A DNA stretch of 64,000 nt from Chionoecetes opilio (lineage: Eukaryota > Arthropoda > Malacostraca > Decapoda > Majidae): NCBI GenBank assembly GCA_016584305.1, contig JACEEZ010013551.1:142001-206000 (forward strand). Direction: 5' to 3'. Shown here piece after piece: positions 63,154-64,000 of this stretch. Made by a program: the position numbers and the translations under genes. Each line of letters opens with the position of its first letter. Positions within the stretch are counted from its first letter, which is position 1. Below the pieces are notes generated by a model that saw only the letters and a program-made list of their open reading frames with translations, made no database searches and was not told the origin of the DNA.

Positions 63154-64000
63154 CTGGAAACATGATTGTGGATAAAGTAATATACCATGTTAATAGTAAG
63201 TTCCCCCAAATAGATTCTTGTGTAAATAGTCTTTCATTTGTAAATAGTTTTCCCTTGAGTAGGTACAGTTAAACCCTTTATTTAACGTCGCGGTTACATT
63301 CTCCCAAACCGCAAAAATTAACTGAAATGCACGCTGATGAAAACAGTCGGGATGGATCCAGGGGAGGGGAGGGATGATGCATCCCCCTTCCAACACCCCT
63401 ATACACTATGCCCCTTTTTAATGCAGCCCCGTTCAACAAAATTTCTTTTACTAAAATTATAAAAATTTAATGAAAATAAATTAAATAAAATATAATAGAA
63501 ATAAAAATTTGCCCAAAAAAAAATTTCAGAGATTGAAATGAAAGGGCAAAAAAATTTGGGAAAATAAAAAAAAGTATACATAAATAATTTAAACTAACAA
63601 TTTTTTTTTCAATCTTTACACTGGGTAACACCAAAAAAATGCGGGGTTTTTCTCATTTGATTTGACTATTTAGGGTTCTGAGTCCAAATATCACATTGAT
63701 TTTGCTCATCAGGAAAACTTTTTGAGATCAGCCATGGCCTACCCTGACAGCTAACATATGCTAATATCAGGGGTTTTGAGTTAAATCATTTTTTCTTGAA
63801 GAATATCAAATTTACAATGCACAAACACAAATAAAGGAATTCCACAAAACCAAAATCAATCAATCCCTGTCTCCCCCAATTACCCATTTAAATTTTTCAA
63901 ATTCTAAAATTTCAAAATTTCATTGTCGACATCAGCTGCATCTTTCTTTTTTTTCTTTCAGTTTATTGTGATGGCTTCGGCGCGACGGTCATGCGGGAAA
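63154..64000. other. MELK intron sequence, possible start of another pogo-type element
   Basis: At 63268 TA is followed by CAGTTAAACCCTTTATTTAA, which looks like a Tigger-type terminal repeat, but no partner lies inside the window. The remainder is AT-rich and indel-prone, with no gene recognised. Confidence 0.35.

Overview
The window looks like gene-poor, repeat-dense nuclear DNA of an arthropod, most likely a malacostracan or decapod crustacean. The clues are long (GA)n, (AT)n and (AAAT)n microsatellites, jockey/CR1-like LINEs, tRNA-headed SINEs, pogo/Tigger DNA transposons and a short (TTAGG)n run, the arthropod telomere motif. The decapod placement is inference; the eukaryotic and arthropod placement is fairly firm.

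One host gene is recognisable: a MELK-like protein kinase on the minus strand. Five exons were found, at 63.0, 45.4, 26.9, 13.0 and 12.5 kb. They cover the activation loop, kinase C-lobe, UBA-like segment and start of the linker. Splice sites and phases agree between neighbours. The N-lobe exons lie beyond 64 kb and the C-terminal (KA1) exons were not found. Almost everything else sits in MELK introns and is transposon debris.

Layout. 0.4-1.5 kb: pogo-type MITE (CCGTATTTGCC ends). 1.9-5.6 kb: jockey-like LINE inside a (GA)n array, with a 1.47 kb near-perfect palindrome in its 3' UTR. 6.2-10.5 kb: foldback element, pogo MITEs, a SINE, an AT-rich inverted repeat and a Helitron-like element carrying a 33-bp minisatellite. 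10.7-20 kb: MELK 3' exons, unassigned intron, a decayed LINE, and a SINE split by a MITE. 20.3-31.3 kb: a second decayed LINE broken by a complete hAT-like transposon (23050-25725), a MELK exon, a Tigger transposase gene and the start of another LINE. 31.3-39.9 kb: a noisy second copy of the preceding 8.8 kb, joined at a single N; almost certainly a false assembly duplication. 39.9-44.3 kb: the rest of that LINE, split by a second, different hAT-like element (40437-43433). 44.7-53.1 kb: pogo-type elements, three in a row separated only by TA, with a nested LINE, MITE and SINE. 54.2-59.0 kb: Ty3/Gypsy element with both LTRs, in low-quality sequence. 59.4-61.9 kb: a CACTG-ended transposon coding for an orphan zinc-binding protein. 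63.0 kb: MELK activation-loop exon.

The most interesting signals are: (i) two independent elements with TAGGGTG ends and perfect 8-bp target duplications that carry the same orphan protein family, which ties that family to hAT-like transposition; (ii) the CACTG/TTA element; (iii) the 1.47 kb palindrome; (iv) the LINE inside a (GA)n array; and (v) the probable false duplication, which would wrongly duplicate a MELK exon.
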